Assembly: GCA_023101885.1 (NCBI GenBank)
Contig: JALPQD010000248.1
Location: 1 to 64,000 of the forward strand
Reading direction: 5' to 3'
DNA from: Typhlomys cinereus
Lineage: Eukaryota; Chordata; Mammalia; Rodentia; Platacanthomyidae
Length of the DNA stretch: 64,000 nt
Part shown: positions 1 through 11,865 of the stretch, one piece after another
Layout: each line of letters opens with the position of its first letter
Numbering within the stretch: the first letter of the stretch is position 1
Program-made: the position numbers and the translations under genes
Notes under the pieces: model-generated
What the model was told of the DNA's origin: nothing
The model's database searches: none
What the model saw: the letters and a program-made list of their open reading frames with translations, nothing else

Positions 1-1857
1 ACTAGAGTTAACACTCACCAAATGGGATCTTATGAAATTAAAGAGTTTTTCAGCTACGGAGATTGGAAACTGAGCAAAAAGGCAACCCACAGAGTGGGAG
101 AAAATCTTCACTAATCACATATCTGATAAAGCTCTATTATCTAGAGTACACAAGAACTTGAAAAGTTAGACACCAAGCAGATGAATAGCCCAATTAGGAA
201 ATGGGCCTCCTCACTAAAAGGAAACTTTACCAGGGGCGAAACTGAAATATCTAACAATATTTTAAAAAATGTTCCACATCCCTTGCCATCAGTTAAATGC
301 AAATCAAAACTACCCTGAGATATTATCTTATCCTGATCAGGATGATAAAATTCCACAATAAAACCAACACCAAATGCTGGAGAGGATGTAGAGAGAAGGG
401 AATCCTTAAACGTTGCTGGTGGTAATGGAGGCTTATGCAACTACTCTGTAGATGAGAGTGTCAATTTCTAATAAAAATTAAACACTGAAATGCCATATTA
501 TGCTGCCATACCACTTCTGGGAATAATCTCCCATAATGCAGAAATTCACTACCATGACAAAAGCACAAGCATGTTCATTGCAGCACTATTTACAATAGCA
601 AAGTCATGGAATCAACCCAAATGCCTAACAGTAGACGAATGGTAATGAAAATGTGGTACACTTATATAATGGAATACTACTCAGCCCTCAAAAAAGATGA
701 ATTAATGAAACGTGCTCGGAAATGAATGGAATTAGAAATCATTGAGTGAAGAATCCAAGACACAGAAAATTAGGAGCCATATGTACTCACTAATTAGTGG
801 ATCCCAGTTCCAAAGCCATTTATGATATACTCAAATGTAAATCTCTGTAATACCCATTGTAATTGGAAAGGATTACAAACAGGGGGAAGGAGAAAGAAGA
901 CTTGAAAGGGAGACAAAAGAAGACACTTCAATAGAGAAATTAGGCCACAGTCATGTATTGCATGTAAGTAATGAGGTATATGATGCAGCCCACTCTCATT
1001 TTCCTTCCTGTTCCCTTGAACTGAACAGGTTTGATCTCCAGAGTCAGGAAGGGGTTAAGGACTGGCATTTAGCTGGTGACAACTGGCAAATAGGAGACTG
1101 ACCCCTCTTAGTGCTGTGTCCTACTCCTATTCTTCCATCTACCTTTCAGCTTCATATATTAAGATCTTCCTTTAAACAGTTTTTAACTTTGGATAGGAGA
1201 TGATTTGGCACCTAATGATACAGTTAAGATCAGTGCAGGAACAACGACACTGAAAACAACAAGACACCATAACTGAGAACAGCAACAATCCTACATTGTT
1301 CACTTGGCACCAGAACAACCAAATCTCTCCCCATCCTGAAGCTCAGGGAACCTTCGGAAAGAGAGGACGGCAAGATTTCAAGAGACTAAAGATGGAGAGG
1401 ACCAACAATATTGAAGATATTACACAACTCAGAGCTGCAGAAGCCTGGATATAGCCACAATGTGACCAGTCTTTGTTTCACCTGCACAATGGCTCATATA
1501 TCAACAACCCACTAAGTAGAACAAATCACAAGGGAGAAATCTTCAGGCTGCAGGATCCTTAAAGACATAGGGTCACACAGACATGATAGTGTTCCTGTGC
1601 TAATGGGGAGCCCAAAAAGTGGCCCTACGTTATCCCAGGGTGTCCTGAACGCTCACTAATATAGATGACTCAGAGGGAAATTTAGCCCCCACTTAAACAG
1701 ATGTTCTGGAGACCAGGAGACAATGAAAAGGGATGAAGCGGGGAGAGTCAGAAGGGGCAGATATTAGAATGGGGGCATAAGGGGGAAAGTGAGGGGTTAG
1801 GGAAAAGAAGGAGGGTGACTATTGAGCTTATGTAACTAGGCAAAAAATTTACAAAAA
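1..1857 (+). mobile_element. L1 3' fragment: ORF2 C-terminus plus 3' UTR
   Basis: The first ~790 bases align, with many changes, to the ORF2 C-terminal region of the better-kept L1 copies in this window (compare 20690-21470). They include the remains of the cysteine/histidine knuckle near 370-430. The rest is the long L1 3' UTR. It ends in a purine-rich G/A tract (about 1735-1830) and a short A-rich tail at 1845-1857, the usual end of these elements. The left side runs off the window, so the 5' end is unknown. ORF2 is broken by stops and frameshifts throughout. Divergence from L1-B suggests an older subfamily; this is a visual judgement. Confidence 0.85.
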
Positions 1858-2329
1858 CCCAAATGTGCTAAAACTTATTTCTATTATTATAATATTACTA
1901 GAAATGTGATTGCACTTCAAAATCTGAGTACATGATGTTACTTAGGAACTATTCCAGCTGTCTTAACTGCTCTTCAATTGCAGGGAGAAATAAATGGATC
2001 AAGTACTTTAAGGTAGAAGTGGTTAATTTTACCTTCATGGATATCTATGTTATTGTTGATGATAGAATTGATCATAACAATATTGTGACAAGGACGTAAT
2101 GGTTACATCATAGTAGCAGGAAAAACTGATATCGTGACACACTTTCTAGTTTGCCTTAACAGTATTTTCCATAAGAGCTCATAACATTTTCTCCAAAGTA
2201 TGACACATATTAAAATATAAAACAAGCCACAAGGTAGGCTCCAATGGAGCAAAATTGAATTTATACTCTTGTATTTGATGAATACAATAGAATATGAGGA
2301 AAGAATCCCGTTCACATATACATTTAGAA
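1858..2329. other. No recognisable feature
   Basis: AT-rich sequence between two L1 remnants. No open frame of note, no RNA gene and no repeat that I recognise. It could be decayed L1 beyond visual recognition. Confidence 0.4.
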
Positions 2330-4245
2330 CAGAACCCTATCAGACTTATGAAGAAGTAAAATTAACTCTACTCCAATTAATTCATAGTCATGAAAAGGAA
2401 TGAATTCTTCCTAACCCTTTTTCTTCATTCAGTGTAACAAAATCAGATAAATTCCCAACAAAAAATAGTATAATAATTTGTCTTACTGTGTACAATTATT
2501 CAAAAATCCTCAAAGAAACAGTTGGAAATCTATTGAAAGATAAAATCATTGACAGTGACCAAGTTGGCTTTGTTCCAAAAATGGAAGTATAGTTCAACTT
2601 ATGTATATCTATAAATAAAATATATCACAAAACTTGACACAGGAGAAATCATGAAGCAGAAATTATGTCTTTTACAAAATCTGTCATTCCCTTGTGGTAA
2701 TTGGTCTGGAAAGAATATTGATGTTGTGAGCATGTCTAAATATAATATGGGCTGTGTATGACAAATCTACAGAAACATCCTCTTAAATGGACCAAAATGT
2801 TACTAGGATCAGGAACAAGATAAAGAGGTCCACTCTCAGTTTCTATTCAGTATAATGCCTAAAATATTAGATAGAGAAATGAGGCAAGGGAAGAAAATAA
2901 AATGACGTGAACAGCAATTAAAAAATATTCCCTATTTGTCAAGGGATAATTATGTATATAAGAGACCAAAAAGAGTCTACAATATTACACTTATATTTAT
3001 TAAACCATTTCAGTGAAGTGAAACATCAACACAAAACACAATACATTTTCTTTATACCAAAGGGAAAAATCAATGTAAAAAAGGATCAAATAGTCAATTT
3101 AATTCATTATGGTCACAAAATGCCTAGGAATAAATCCTAATGAAGGAAACAAATATGTCTAAATAAACATTTAAGGTACAGAATATATAGAGAACATATG
3201 TACAATTTCTGCTCTTATGTAACTGAACAAATATAGTGAAAATCAACACCAGTGTTAATTTCACATTTCTTTTATATAATAAATGCTGACCTAATCAATT
3301 TAGGAAAACAAGTAATTTATATTGGTACTCATCATTACAGTGTACAGTTGATCACAGCAAGAGATGTAGGGAACATCTTATCCACATCCACACTAAAATC
3401 TCAGAGTAGCAGCAAGGAGAAATACATCTCAAGTTTCCACCAGAACTTTCATTCTTCCAAAACTGACTATCTCTCCATCTTATTCACTTACCCATGAACT
3501 GGTTCCATTTACAGTAACCTGGGTGGTTCCATATCAATCATGCAATTGCCAAAAATATTCTACAAATTACTCATAAAAGTATGAAGTCCTAACATATATG
3601 AAAACTATGAAGATAGCTTTTGAAAATCTGCCAAAGCTAAAAATCATTTCAGTAAGTATTCCCACAGGTGATTTTTTGCACCAAGATGCAGTAATAATAT
3701 CATACTACAAAGCAATTACTGACATTCAGATCAATAAATAAGAGTGCCGATCTATAAATTCATGCACTGAAACTACCTCTCTTTGACAACTATTTCAAAA
3801 CCATATATTGAAGGAAGTGCATTTTCCTTCAACAAATTTTGTGAAGGCAGAATATCAACATACAGAAGAATGAACATATATAGTTATCTTTATATTTTAA
3901 ACAAATCTCAACTCCAAATCCATCACAGACCTCACCATTAGACTTGATACTCTGAAACTAATGGAAAATGTGACCACAAAGAGAAAATTTTCTGAATAGG
4001 TTTTCATCAGCATAAGAAGGAAAAGCCATAACTGTTCTCATGAGCTTTAAACTTCAATACATCAAGATGAAATGGTAATTGATTCAAGAGATGCTAATGA
4101 AATAAAAAAATACAAGTTCTTTATTTAACAGAGGTTTGATATCTAGAGTATCCAATAGAAGAACAGGAAAACATTGAAATGATCAATGGAACAATAAATT
4201 ACTCAAAAGTAATTGACATTACTTAGTATTACTAAGTGCCTTATG
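2330..4245 (+). mobile_element. Ancient L1 remnant (ORF2 RT to C-terminal region)
   Basis: Translation in shifting frames gives the ORF2 order of landmarks: a FYQTxxEE-like start (2341), SDQVGFVP (about 2555), an NILLNG-QEQ-LFSIMPKIL reverse transcriptase block (2775-2860), a LGIN-like block (3120) and the TYRRMN-Y-Y stretch of the C-terminal half (3855-3900). The spacing follows ORF2, but every block carries stops and frameshifts, and the DNA differs greatly from the younger L1s here. It looks like an old mammalian L1 subfamily. The section 3200-3600 is too decayed to place. Confidence 0.6.
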
Positions 4246-4276
4246 GAGATGGTGTTAATTGCTTTTTAAAAAACAT

Positions 4277-4297
4277 TTTAATTTAGTGTGTGTGTGC

Positions 4298-4347
<50 letters not shown>

Positions 4348-4585
4348 AGACACTGTGTGTGCTTCTGGAGTCCCAAGGGTGGCTTTGGGAATCAACTTGA
4401 ATTGTTCTACCTTCTTCAAACTTTAAACTTGGATCTTGGGTTTATCACATTCCACCTTTCAGAGCCAGAAGTTTAAGCCCCTCTCATTACTGCCTAGTGT
4501 CATTATGTGAAGTCAAGGATTTGAACTCACATTCTTCTTCTTGTGAGGCAGAGGCTTAATACCTCAGACATCTCTCCAGCCTTGC
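4277..4585 (-). mobile_element. tRNA-derived SINE (B2-like head), diverged
   Basis: On the - strand it begins with GGCTGGAGAGATGTCTGAG at 4585-4566 and continues with a weak B-box-like stretch, an unrelated body and a TG-rich tail. The head and TG tail match the SINE at 45074-45402. The flanks TTGCTTTTTAA (left) and TTGCCTTTATT (right) could be a decayed target duplication, but they match only partly. It is not a functional tRNA gene. Confidence 0.65.
4286..4343. repeat. (TG)n microsatellite
   Basis: About 58 bases of alternating T and G with one interruption near 4297. It forms the 3' tail region of the adjacent minus-strand SINE rather than an independent repeat. Confidence 0.95.
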
Positions 4586-5022
4586 CTTTATTGTTTCAAT
4601 TGAAGTGAGAAGACCACACCATATTTGTTGGAAAAATTCCTGAGGGAGGTGAGTAATGTGTAGAAAGCAAGTTAGCATGGAGGCACTCTGGCAGTCCAGA
4701 AAGCATGTGTGTATCTTGGGTACTTATCCCACTTTGCACTTCACTTTGAATATGCTGTGGATAGTTCCCATACCTTCTAATGCTAGCAAGACTTTTGACT
4801 CACTGGATTATTAGTTTAATTGTTAATTATGTTGAAATGATCGTTGCACTGAGTTATTTTGGTCATGTGATTAGGAAAGCAGTGAAGTCTAAGAACATGT
4901 AGGAAGCTTTTGGGAATGTGCAACATGGTTGTTGTACTGAGAAAGAAAGATTAAAGCAAATTAATATTCCATCTCAAACCAGTATCAAAACAGGAGCCCT
5001 TACACACTGTCTCTGGTACTTT
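4586..5022. other. No recognisable feature
   Basis: Apparently unique AT-rich sequence between the SINE and L1-A. I see no gene, RNA or repeat. Its right end is the preintegration site of L1-A. Confidence 0.4.
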
Positions 5023-5036
5023 AAATTGGTGTAGTC
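5023..5036 (+). repeat. Left target-site duplication of L1-A
   Basis: AAATTGGTGTAGTC recurs at 9495-9508 as AAATTGGTTTAGTC (13 of 14 identical). It is preceded by CTTT, so the first nick fits the L1 endonuclease preference TT/AAA. Confidence 0.85.
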
Positions 5037-5951
5037 GGAGTCTGCCCAGCCCCCCACCAGGTGTCCCTGTGTCCCAGCAGCACCCAGGCGGCCTCCGGCT
5101 TTGCCTGAGCCCCTCCCCAGACCCCAGACCCCTGCCTCCTCCTTCCCAGCTGCCCCCCACCTGCCAGGTCCCAGGTCCCAGGTGAGTCTGCCCAGTCCCC
5201 CATCAGGTGCCCCCACGTCCCAGCAGCATCCAGGCGGCCTCCAGCTTTGTCTGGGGCCCACCTTGGACCCCAGCCCCTTTCTTCCTATGGCCCATGCCTC
5301 TGCCAGACAGGACTTGCTCACATTCCCCCATCCCTGGAGCTTGGGTGGGCCCTAAGCCAAGTCCCAGGTCCCAGGCGAAGAATTCTGCCATCAACATCAG
5401 ACCCTCTGCTTCTCCGGCCCACCAGGGACCTACACACCTGGTCCAGGGAAGACACACTGCTATTCAGAATTCAACAGAGTCCAAAGGAAACTCAAGCAAA
5501 ACTCTAAGGGACAAAGGCCATACATCTGGAGTCCTCTACAATCATCCTATCACGTGGGAGAGATTCTTCACATGCAGCCCAAAGATTAAACCTCCTTTTT
5601 TTCACCTTACTGATCCTTTCTAGTATCAATTGCTGTAGATCAATTTCTCCATACAGCCACCCCCAAAACGTATACAACTCCAGGGAGTACACCACTCACC
5701 CTCACATATCACCAAGATACTAAATCATAAAAGTGCGCTACCATACTAATATTCACCCCTTGTCTAATTAACCTGACTTAACTGATGTACCAACAGCCTA
5801 ATAGCTTCATCTAGGAAATTACAATAACCATAGACAAACATACCCAATCCAAGGCAAGCACTAGTAATAACTGGCAAATGTAATAATACCAACTAAATCA
5901 GTTCTGTGAAAAACACACAGAAACTAAAAGGTCCTAAGAAACAAAACCACA
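5037..5951 (+). promoter_or_regulatory. L1-A 5' UTR with tandem monomers (putative internal promoter)
   Basis: A GC-rich unit starting TCTGCCCAG at 5041 recurs at 5187 (146 bp apart) and, partially, as TCTGCCA at 5384 (197 bp apart). Each contains CCCAGCAGCA-CCAGGCGGCC or its decayed form and ends in repeated CCAGGTCCCAGG. A non-repeated tether of ~550 bp follows up to ORF1. Tandem monomers carrying an internal RNA polymerase II promoter are known from mouse L1; promoter function here is inferred from position only. A similar monomer is seen in L1-E (46930-47257). Open frames on both strands reflect low stop density in GC-rich DNA. Confidence 0.75.
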
Positions 5952-7024
5952 ATGCCCAATTCAAAGTGCAGATCCACGAGAAACAAAAACCAAGAAGACC
6001 AATCTCCCACCGAAAGAATTAACCCAATAATGATGGATTCCAAAGAGAACAAATTCACAGAAAATAGCCAAGAAAGCCAGACCCAACATAACGACTTTCA
6101 GAGAATGATCATTGCCATGATTAATATTATGAAAGAGGAAATCCGAGAAGAGTTACACAACTGCATCAACCACTTTGAACAGAAACACGACAGACACTTG
6201 GAGAAGTTCAGAAAAACAGTTTAAGAAACAAAAATAGGCATAGAGCAGTTAAAACAGTCTCAGGAAGAGTTTAAAATTGAACTAAAAGACAAGTTATCTT
6301 CAAACCAAAACTCAACAGAGAGTCTTATCAGCAAAAAAAAAAAAAAAAAAAAATGAAGCATAAAATAGAATTTCAGATCTTGAAGTAGGAGAATTAACCA
6401 GCTCAATGGAAGAGATTGTTAAAGCCAAAAAGATACTTGAGAGGAACATTCAAGAGATATGGGACGCCCTGAAGAAGCCTAACATGCATATTCATGGAAT
6501 ACTAGAACAAGAATCCCAAAATACCACAACCAAGGAAATTTTTCAAATCATCATAAATGAAAACTTCCCACAACTAAAGAATGAGAGGCCCATCCAAATA
6601 CAAGAGGCATTTCAAACTCCAAACAGATATGACCAAAATAGAAAATCGCCACGGCAAATAATCGTCAAAACACTCCACATTCAAGAAAAAGAAAAGGTGT
6701 GGCAAGCTTCAAGAGAAAAAAAAGCAAGTCACTTTTAAAGGTAAACCTATTAGAATAACAAATGACTACTCAATGGAAACAGTAAAAGCAAGAAGAGCTT
6801 GGAGAGACATACTTCAAGTATTAAATGAGCAAAAATGCCAACCCAGACTGATATACCCGGCAAAACTATATGTCATGATTGAGAGAGAAAGAAAAGTTTT
6901 CCAGCACAAAGACAACTTGAAGGGATACATGTCTACCAAACCAGGCCTTCAAAAAATGCTAGAAATGATACTCAAGCTTGAAGAAAAGAACAAGCATATC
7001 CAGGAGGACAGAAGGAAAGTATAA
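5952..7024 (+). pseudogene. L1-A ORF1 (RNA-binding chaperone) pseudogene
   Basis: The start at 5952 opens MPNSKCRSTRNK, the conserved N-terminus of this L1 lineage (compare MPKSKCKS in L1-D). The order is a basic N-terminus, coiled coil (NTMKEE-like to about 6370), an RRM-like core (PNMHIHGILEQESQ at ~6478, PNRYDQNRKSPRQIIVK at ~6620) and the C-terminal domain (TVKARRAWRDILQVLNEQ at ~6778). Lesions: CAA to TAA at 6222-6224; an A-run of about 21 bases (6333-6353) replacing normal codons; and a frameshift in the A-rich stretch near 6715-6730. Family role: a trimeric protein that coats L1 RNA. Confidence 0.88.
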
Positions 7025-7081
7025 TACCACCAAAACATAAATGTCAAACAATATGCTTACAAAATTCACTAAACATAAAAA

Positions 7082-9033
7082 ATGTCTAGAATTAAAAATA
7101 ATTTCTCCATTATAACATTAAATGTCAATGGTATTAATTTACCGATTAAGAGACACAGATTACAAACTTGGATTAAAAACCAAAATCCACCAATCTGCTG
7201 CCTTCAGGAAACTCATCTCACCACAAAAGATTGGCACATTCTAAAAATGAAAGGCTGGTCCAAAATTTTGCAAGCTAATGGAACCAGGAAATAGGCAGGG
7301 GTAGTAATTATGCTTTCGGACAAAGTGGACTTCAAACCAAAGAAAATCATAACAGACACAGATGGATACTACATTTTAGTCACAGGTACAATTCACCAGG
7401 AAGACTTCACAATACTGAACATATGTGCACCCAAAACGGGCCCCTCCACATTCACTAAGAAAACCCTACAGCATCTAAAGAAAGAAATCAACCCCCAAAC
7501 GGTAATTCTTGGGATCTTCAACACTGCCCTCTCAACATGTGATAGGTCAACAGGTCACAAGCTTAATAGAGACACTTTGGAACTTAATCAAACCCTGAAA
7601 GAAATGGACCTTACAGATCTCTATCGAACTTTTCATCCACGCACCAAAGAATACACATTTTTCTCAGCAGCACACAGAACGTTCTCCAAAATAGATCACA
7701 TATTGGGCCACAAAACGAATCTACACATATACAAAAAAGTTGAAATTCTAACCTGTGACCTATCAGACCACCACGGCCTAAAGCTGGACATCCACAACAC
7801 AACAAACAAGAGAAAATACACTAACTCCTGGAAACTTAACAATATGATGCTGAATGAGAACTGGATTCAGGAAGAAATTAAAAAGGAAATTCAAGATTTC
7901 CTGAAAGTCAACGACAATGAAAATACAACTTACCAAAATCTCTGGGACACAATGAAAGCTGTCCTAAGATGTAAGTTCATAGCTCTTAATGCCTACATCA
8001 AAAAAATGGAAACATCAGAAATAAATAACTTAACAATACAGCTTAAAGCATTAGAGAAACTAGAGCAATCTGATCCCAAAAGTAGTAGAAGAGAGGAGAT
8101 TAGCAAAATAAGGGTAGAAATATCTGAAATCGAGATTAGGAAAACGATAGAGAAAATCAACCAGTCAAAAAGCTGGTTCTTTGAAAAAAATCAATAAGAT
8201 TGATACACCCCTAGCTAAATTAACCAAAAGCAAGAGAGAGAAAACCCAAATTAACAAAATTAGAAATGAACATGGAGTAATCACTACTGATATCCAAGAA
8301 ATCCAGAGAATTATAACATCATATTTCAAAAACTTATACTCTGTGAAATTTGACATCACAAAAGAGATGGATGAATTCCTAAGTAAACACAACTTACATA
8401 AATTGAATCAGGAAGTTGTGAATTATTTAAATAGTCCTATAACATATGAGGAAATTGAGGAAGTAATCTCAAATCTTCCCACCAAAATATGTCCTGGACC
8501 AGATGGATTCAACACAGAGTTCTACCAGACATTTAAGGAGTTAATAACACCAATACTCCTTAAACTGTTCCATCAAATAGCAAAGGAAGGAACACTACCA
8601 AATTCCTTCTATGAAGCTAATATCATTTTAATCCCAAGACCCAATAAAAATTCACTTAAAAAAGAAAACTATAGGCCAATCTCTCTGATGAACACAGACA
8701 CAAAGATTCTCAACAAAGTCTTAGCAAATCGGATTCAAAAACATATCAGAAAGATCATTCACGGGGACCAAGTAGGCTTAATCCCTGGCACACAAGGTTG
8801 GCTCAACATACGCAAATCAATAAATGTAATTCATCATATAAACCAGTCCAAAGTTCAAGACCACATGATACTCTCGATAGATGCAGAAAAAGCTTTTGAC
8901 AAGATCCAAAAGCCTTTTATGATCAAAACGCTAGAGACAGTAGGAATGGAAGGAACCTTTATCAATATAATAAAAGCTGTATACAACAAGCCCACAGCAA
9001 GGATCATGCTCAATGGGGAAAAACTTTTTTTCT
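7082..9033 (+). pseudogene. L1-A ORF2 pseudogene, endonuclease plus part of RT
   Basis: It starts MSRIKNNFSIITLNVNGIN at 7082, giving an APE-type endonuclease domain with CLQETHL (7198) and LSDHHG (~7760). A CAG to TAG stop lies at 7292-7294. The metal-site motif that reads ILGDFN in L1-B reads ILGIFN here (near 7505), so a catalytic aspartate is lost. An extra A in the run near 8184 shifts the frame. The RT region then runs through [27 protein letters not shown] and IMLNGEK, and stops at 9033, before the FADD catalytic box. It cannot encode an active enzyme. Confidence 0.88.
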
Positions 9034-9146
9034 CTTTTTTAATAACATTTTTTATTATTATTTCCGCTCATGCAAACTTAGTAGGTACACCGTTTCCCTT
9101 CCTCCCTCCTCCTCCTCCTGACCCCCATGCTCCCCCTCCCCTCACA
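9034..9146 (-). mobile_element. Inverted L1 3' end inside L1-A
   Basis: A poly(T)-rich start is followed by the reverse complement of an L1 3' terminus: ATTTCCGCTCAT, then AGTAGGTACACC, then the pyrimidine-rich complement of the polypurine tract, ending CCCCTCAC at 9146. At that point the sequence switches strand. The 3' poly(A) equivalent faces the ORF2 break at 9033. It is a separate, very short L1 end or a product of aberrant repair. Confidence 0.8.
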
Positions 9147-9494
9147 ATGTCTAACACACTATTGACCCCACTAAGTCTAGCATTTGCTAAAGGCACTAAG
9201 ATCCTTGGAGGCAAGGGATTGGGAGCCACAGTAGTGCTCCTATGCTTAAGGGGAACACAGGAAAAGGTTCAGGGAAATGCCACTGAGTCCTTGTATGTCA
9301 TCGGAGAGGAAGGCCCAGAGGAGAGTCTGGCATGCACATTAAAGGATTCTCCAGGGATTGGGGGGGAAGCACTAGGGGATGGGGAGGAAGGTGTGAGGGA
9401 AGGAGGAGCAGGGGGGTCGGGGGGAGGAGGAGGGAAGGAACCGGTGTACCTATTAAGTTATTATGAGCGGAAATAATAATAAAAAATATTAATA
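9147..9494 (+). mobile_element. L1-A 3' UTR terminus
   Basis: A sense-strand L1 3' UTR from the AATGTCTAACACACTATTGA block to the purine-rich tract (about 9355-9445), the GTACCTATTAAGTT block and an A-rich tail. The right target duplication follows directly. It closes L1-A. A run-on open frame from ORF2 crosses the inversion and this UTR to 9476, but this is not a real protein extension. Confidence 0.85.
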
Positions 9495-9508
9495 AAATTG
9501 GTTTAGTC
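9495..9508 (+). repeat. Right target-site duplication of L1-A
   Basis: AAATTGGTTTAGTC, partner of 5023-5036. Confidence 0.85.
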
Positions 9509-10090
9509 ATTTGGAAATCAACCTACAGATTTCTCAAAATGGTAGAAATAAAAGTGCCATAAGACACCACTCCTTTTTCCATTCCCAAATGGTATCCTTC
9601 TACAGAGATATTACACATCCATGTTGACAGATGCACTATTCACTGTAAACTTGAGACATAATAAACGTAAATGTTCATCAACTCAAGAATGGATAATGAA
9701 AATGTGAAACATATATAGAAAAGAATTTTATTCATTTAAAAAGAAAAGTAAAACTAGGTAATTTTATGCTAAATGCCTGGAATTGTGAAATACACTGGGT
9801 GATGTTTCCCAGGGCAATCTAAAATGAATGCTGCATATTCTTTCTCATATGCAAACACAAGCTCTAAAAGTTTAGATCAGAGCCTGTAAATCTGATTACT
9901 TTTGAAATCATGGAGCCTATGAAGAGAATATTGGGGATAAATATAAAATGGAGGGATTACAGGAGAACACTGATATCGATGTCAAGTAGAAAGGGGATTA
10001 GATTCTCTTAGTGATGTGGGTGGGGGAACAGAAGTGTCATGGAGGCATCTGTTTAACCAGTGATGGAGAGAAATTATGGCACTATACTCT
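9509..10090 (+). mobile_element. Old L1 3' end remnant
   Basis: The succession GTTCATCAACTCAAGAATGGATAATGAAAATGTG, ACATATATAGAAAAGAATTTTATTCA and TTTCTCATATGCAAAC matches the typical mammalian L1 ORF2 C-terminal coding end, but strongly diverged, with a possible 3' UTR to ~10090. It was present before L1-A inserted. Confidence 0.6.
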
Positions 10091-11217
10091 GTTGCAGCTC
10101 ACTTAAAGTATAAAAGAGAATTTCCCTACAGATATCCTGCATGCCAAGTAACAACTGTTCTTAGAAATAGTGGAGTGGGACACTAAACAAAACTCACCAT
10201 GCTGGATGTAGTGAACCTCCACTGAACTCTTGCTCTGGAAGCCTCAGTGATCCCAAACATGGTTGGCTCTCTCTATACCTTTTGGTTCACCATCAGAACT
10301 ACATGCGAAGAACCAGTGATGAGGACACCATGTGTAGTGGTATGAACCATGCTGAAATAAGGTGATAAATTCATCATGTTAAATAGCTTTCAATGCTACA
10401 AATTGGTTACACAAGCTTCTAAGTAGGAAGCCACATTAGTGGTCTTAAGCATTGTGTGTGCTAAAGCTATGGTATCAACCCACCGGGGGATACTCATCTG
10501 AGCAATAGAGGGCAGGTTTTATGGGGGAAATGAACTGCCCCTTCACTGGTTTTTAATCAGCCTCTAAAGGAAGGTACACATGATGGTTTCCATAAAACTA
10601 ATGGGAAAAAGCCATATCTTCTGTAGTTTTATGCCTTAAGATGGAAATGTTGGCACTTTTGTTTAAACTGATTAACAGAGCATGAAACTCTCTGTTTAAT
10701 ATCACTCTGCTTATAAAAGATACAAGCTGTTCCACATCTTAATCAACAAAACCTCCATTTAGGAGTTAATGGTGGTGAATGCAGACACTCCATACTGCCA
10801 AATGTACTTGGAGTAAGTGATCCCTGAGGGCTCATCACTAAAGAAGCTATTTATACCACCCATTGTAAGACTCATAGGAAAAGATGGGAGGAGCAGCCTC
10901 AAGAGCCAGGAAACCAGAATGACAAGGTGCCATCCTATAGGTGTAACCCAAGGAGTACAACCATGAGCAAACATAAGCTTTACTTCCATGCATTAGACCC
11001 ACGAAGAAATGGCCAAGCAAACATCAGTCCTGTGTGGTGTTGCCACTCATGGGCCCCTATATTTATTGCTGAACTTCAGGCTACTTGAAAACTCTTGGTT
11101 GTGTTCCCACTGCTGAGCCACAGAGTTCCCAATGGAAACCTTCGAACACATGGCCAATCATCATACCTATGGCCCTATTAAATTCAGGGAGTGACAAAAC
11201 AAAAATGAAAAATAAAC
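10091..11217. other. Unassigned, possibly old L1 3'-UTR-like sequence
   Basis: No open frame above about 75 codons and no RNA gene. Some short blocks resemble the stretches at 12790-13130 and 26750-27420, so it may be part of a long 3' UTR of an older rodent L1 subfamily. I cannot show this by eye. Confidence 0.25.
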
Positions 11218-11628
11218 TGTCATGGTTAGGCACAGGTGTCCACTTGACAGTTGAGGGTTTGAGCTCTGGGGACATTTGTGGGGAATTAGTAGTTGAGTTA
11301 AGCCCAGAATGAACCTGAAGCTGATTGTGTAGCTAATGGAGAAGGTCCAGCCCATGGTGGGTGGAATTAGGCCTGGAATAAATCACGGAGAGTTGGTTGA
11401 GAGAGTTGGCATCCTTGTGTACACTTGGCTAGACATGCTGGTCTGGCAAGTAATGATTGTCCCTCTTTCAGCCATTATGTAGAGATGGTGTGGACAATTC
11501 CCTCCACCCTGGTGTTAGTGCATGTTCTCCCATCAAGCTGGACTACAGACAGCAATAAGACTATCAGTATGAAAAGAAACCCCTCATTCCCTTAAGCCCT
11601 CTGCTGGTCATTTATCAGTAAACATGCA
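11218..11628 (+). mobile_element. Solo LTR, ERVL-MaLR-like, copy 1
   Basis: It starts TGTCATGGTTAGG and ends AAACATGCA, a TG...CA border. It contains ACAGGTGTCCACTTGACAG, CCAGCCCATGGTGGGTGG and AATAAATCACGGAGAG, characteristic of rodent MaLR LTRs. The same unit recurs inverted at 13490-13892 and direct at 28198-28583. No clear 5-bp target duplication remains. There is no internal region next to it, so it is a solo LTR. Confidence 0.65.
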
Positions 11629-11865
11629 GGCTGTGTGGAAAAAAATTATAGGGAAATTAGGACACAGTTATAATAGAGTGGATTAGCATTGCAGTGCATA
11701 AATATGTAAAATTTTGAAATATTTAATTTAGTTAATAAAAAAATTGATAGTTAAAATGTTGAGGGCTTCCAGGAAAGCTGGTGGCATGGCAGCAACTGTG
11801 GAGTTAGGAGCAGATCATGATCAGAAAAATGAAGTAATGTGAATAATATTATTCTACCATCTACA

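Larger units (their letters stand above)
5037..9494 (+). mobile_element. L1-A, near full-length L1 with rearranged 3' part
   Basis: The order is monomeric 5' UTR, ORF1, ORF2 (endonuclease and the start of the reverse transcriptase), an inverted L1 3' end, and a sense L1 3' end with an A-rich tail. A 14-bp target duplication flanks the whole (5023-5036 and 9495-9508), so it integrated as one event. About 1.5 kb of ORF2 plus part of the 3' UTR is missing between 9033 and 9147, replaced by a minus-strand 3' end. Both ORFs are broken. Confidence 0.85.

Noticed and set aside
4951..5623. Overlapping proline/glycine-rich frames on both strands
   Set aside because: They lie in the GC-rich monomeric 5' UTR of L1-A, where stops are rare on both strands. 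Kept only as an upstream-ORF question.
8181..9476. 431-codon frame ending in a glycine-rich tail, looking like a novel RT fusion protein
   Set aside because: The first part is L1 ORF2; the frame simply runs on through the inverted L1 3' end and the polypurine tract. No independent gene.
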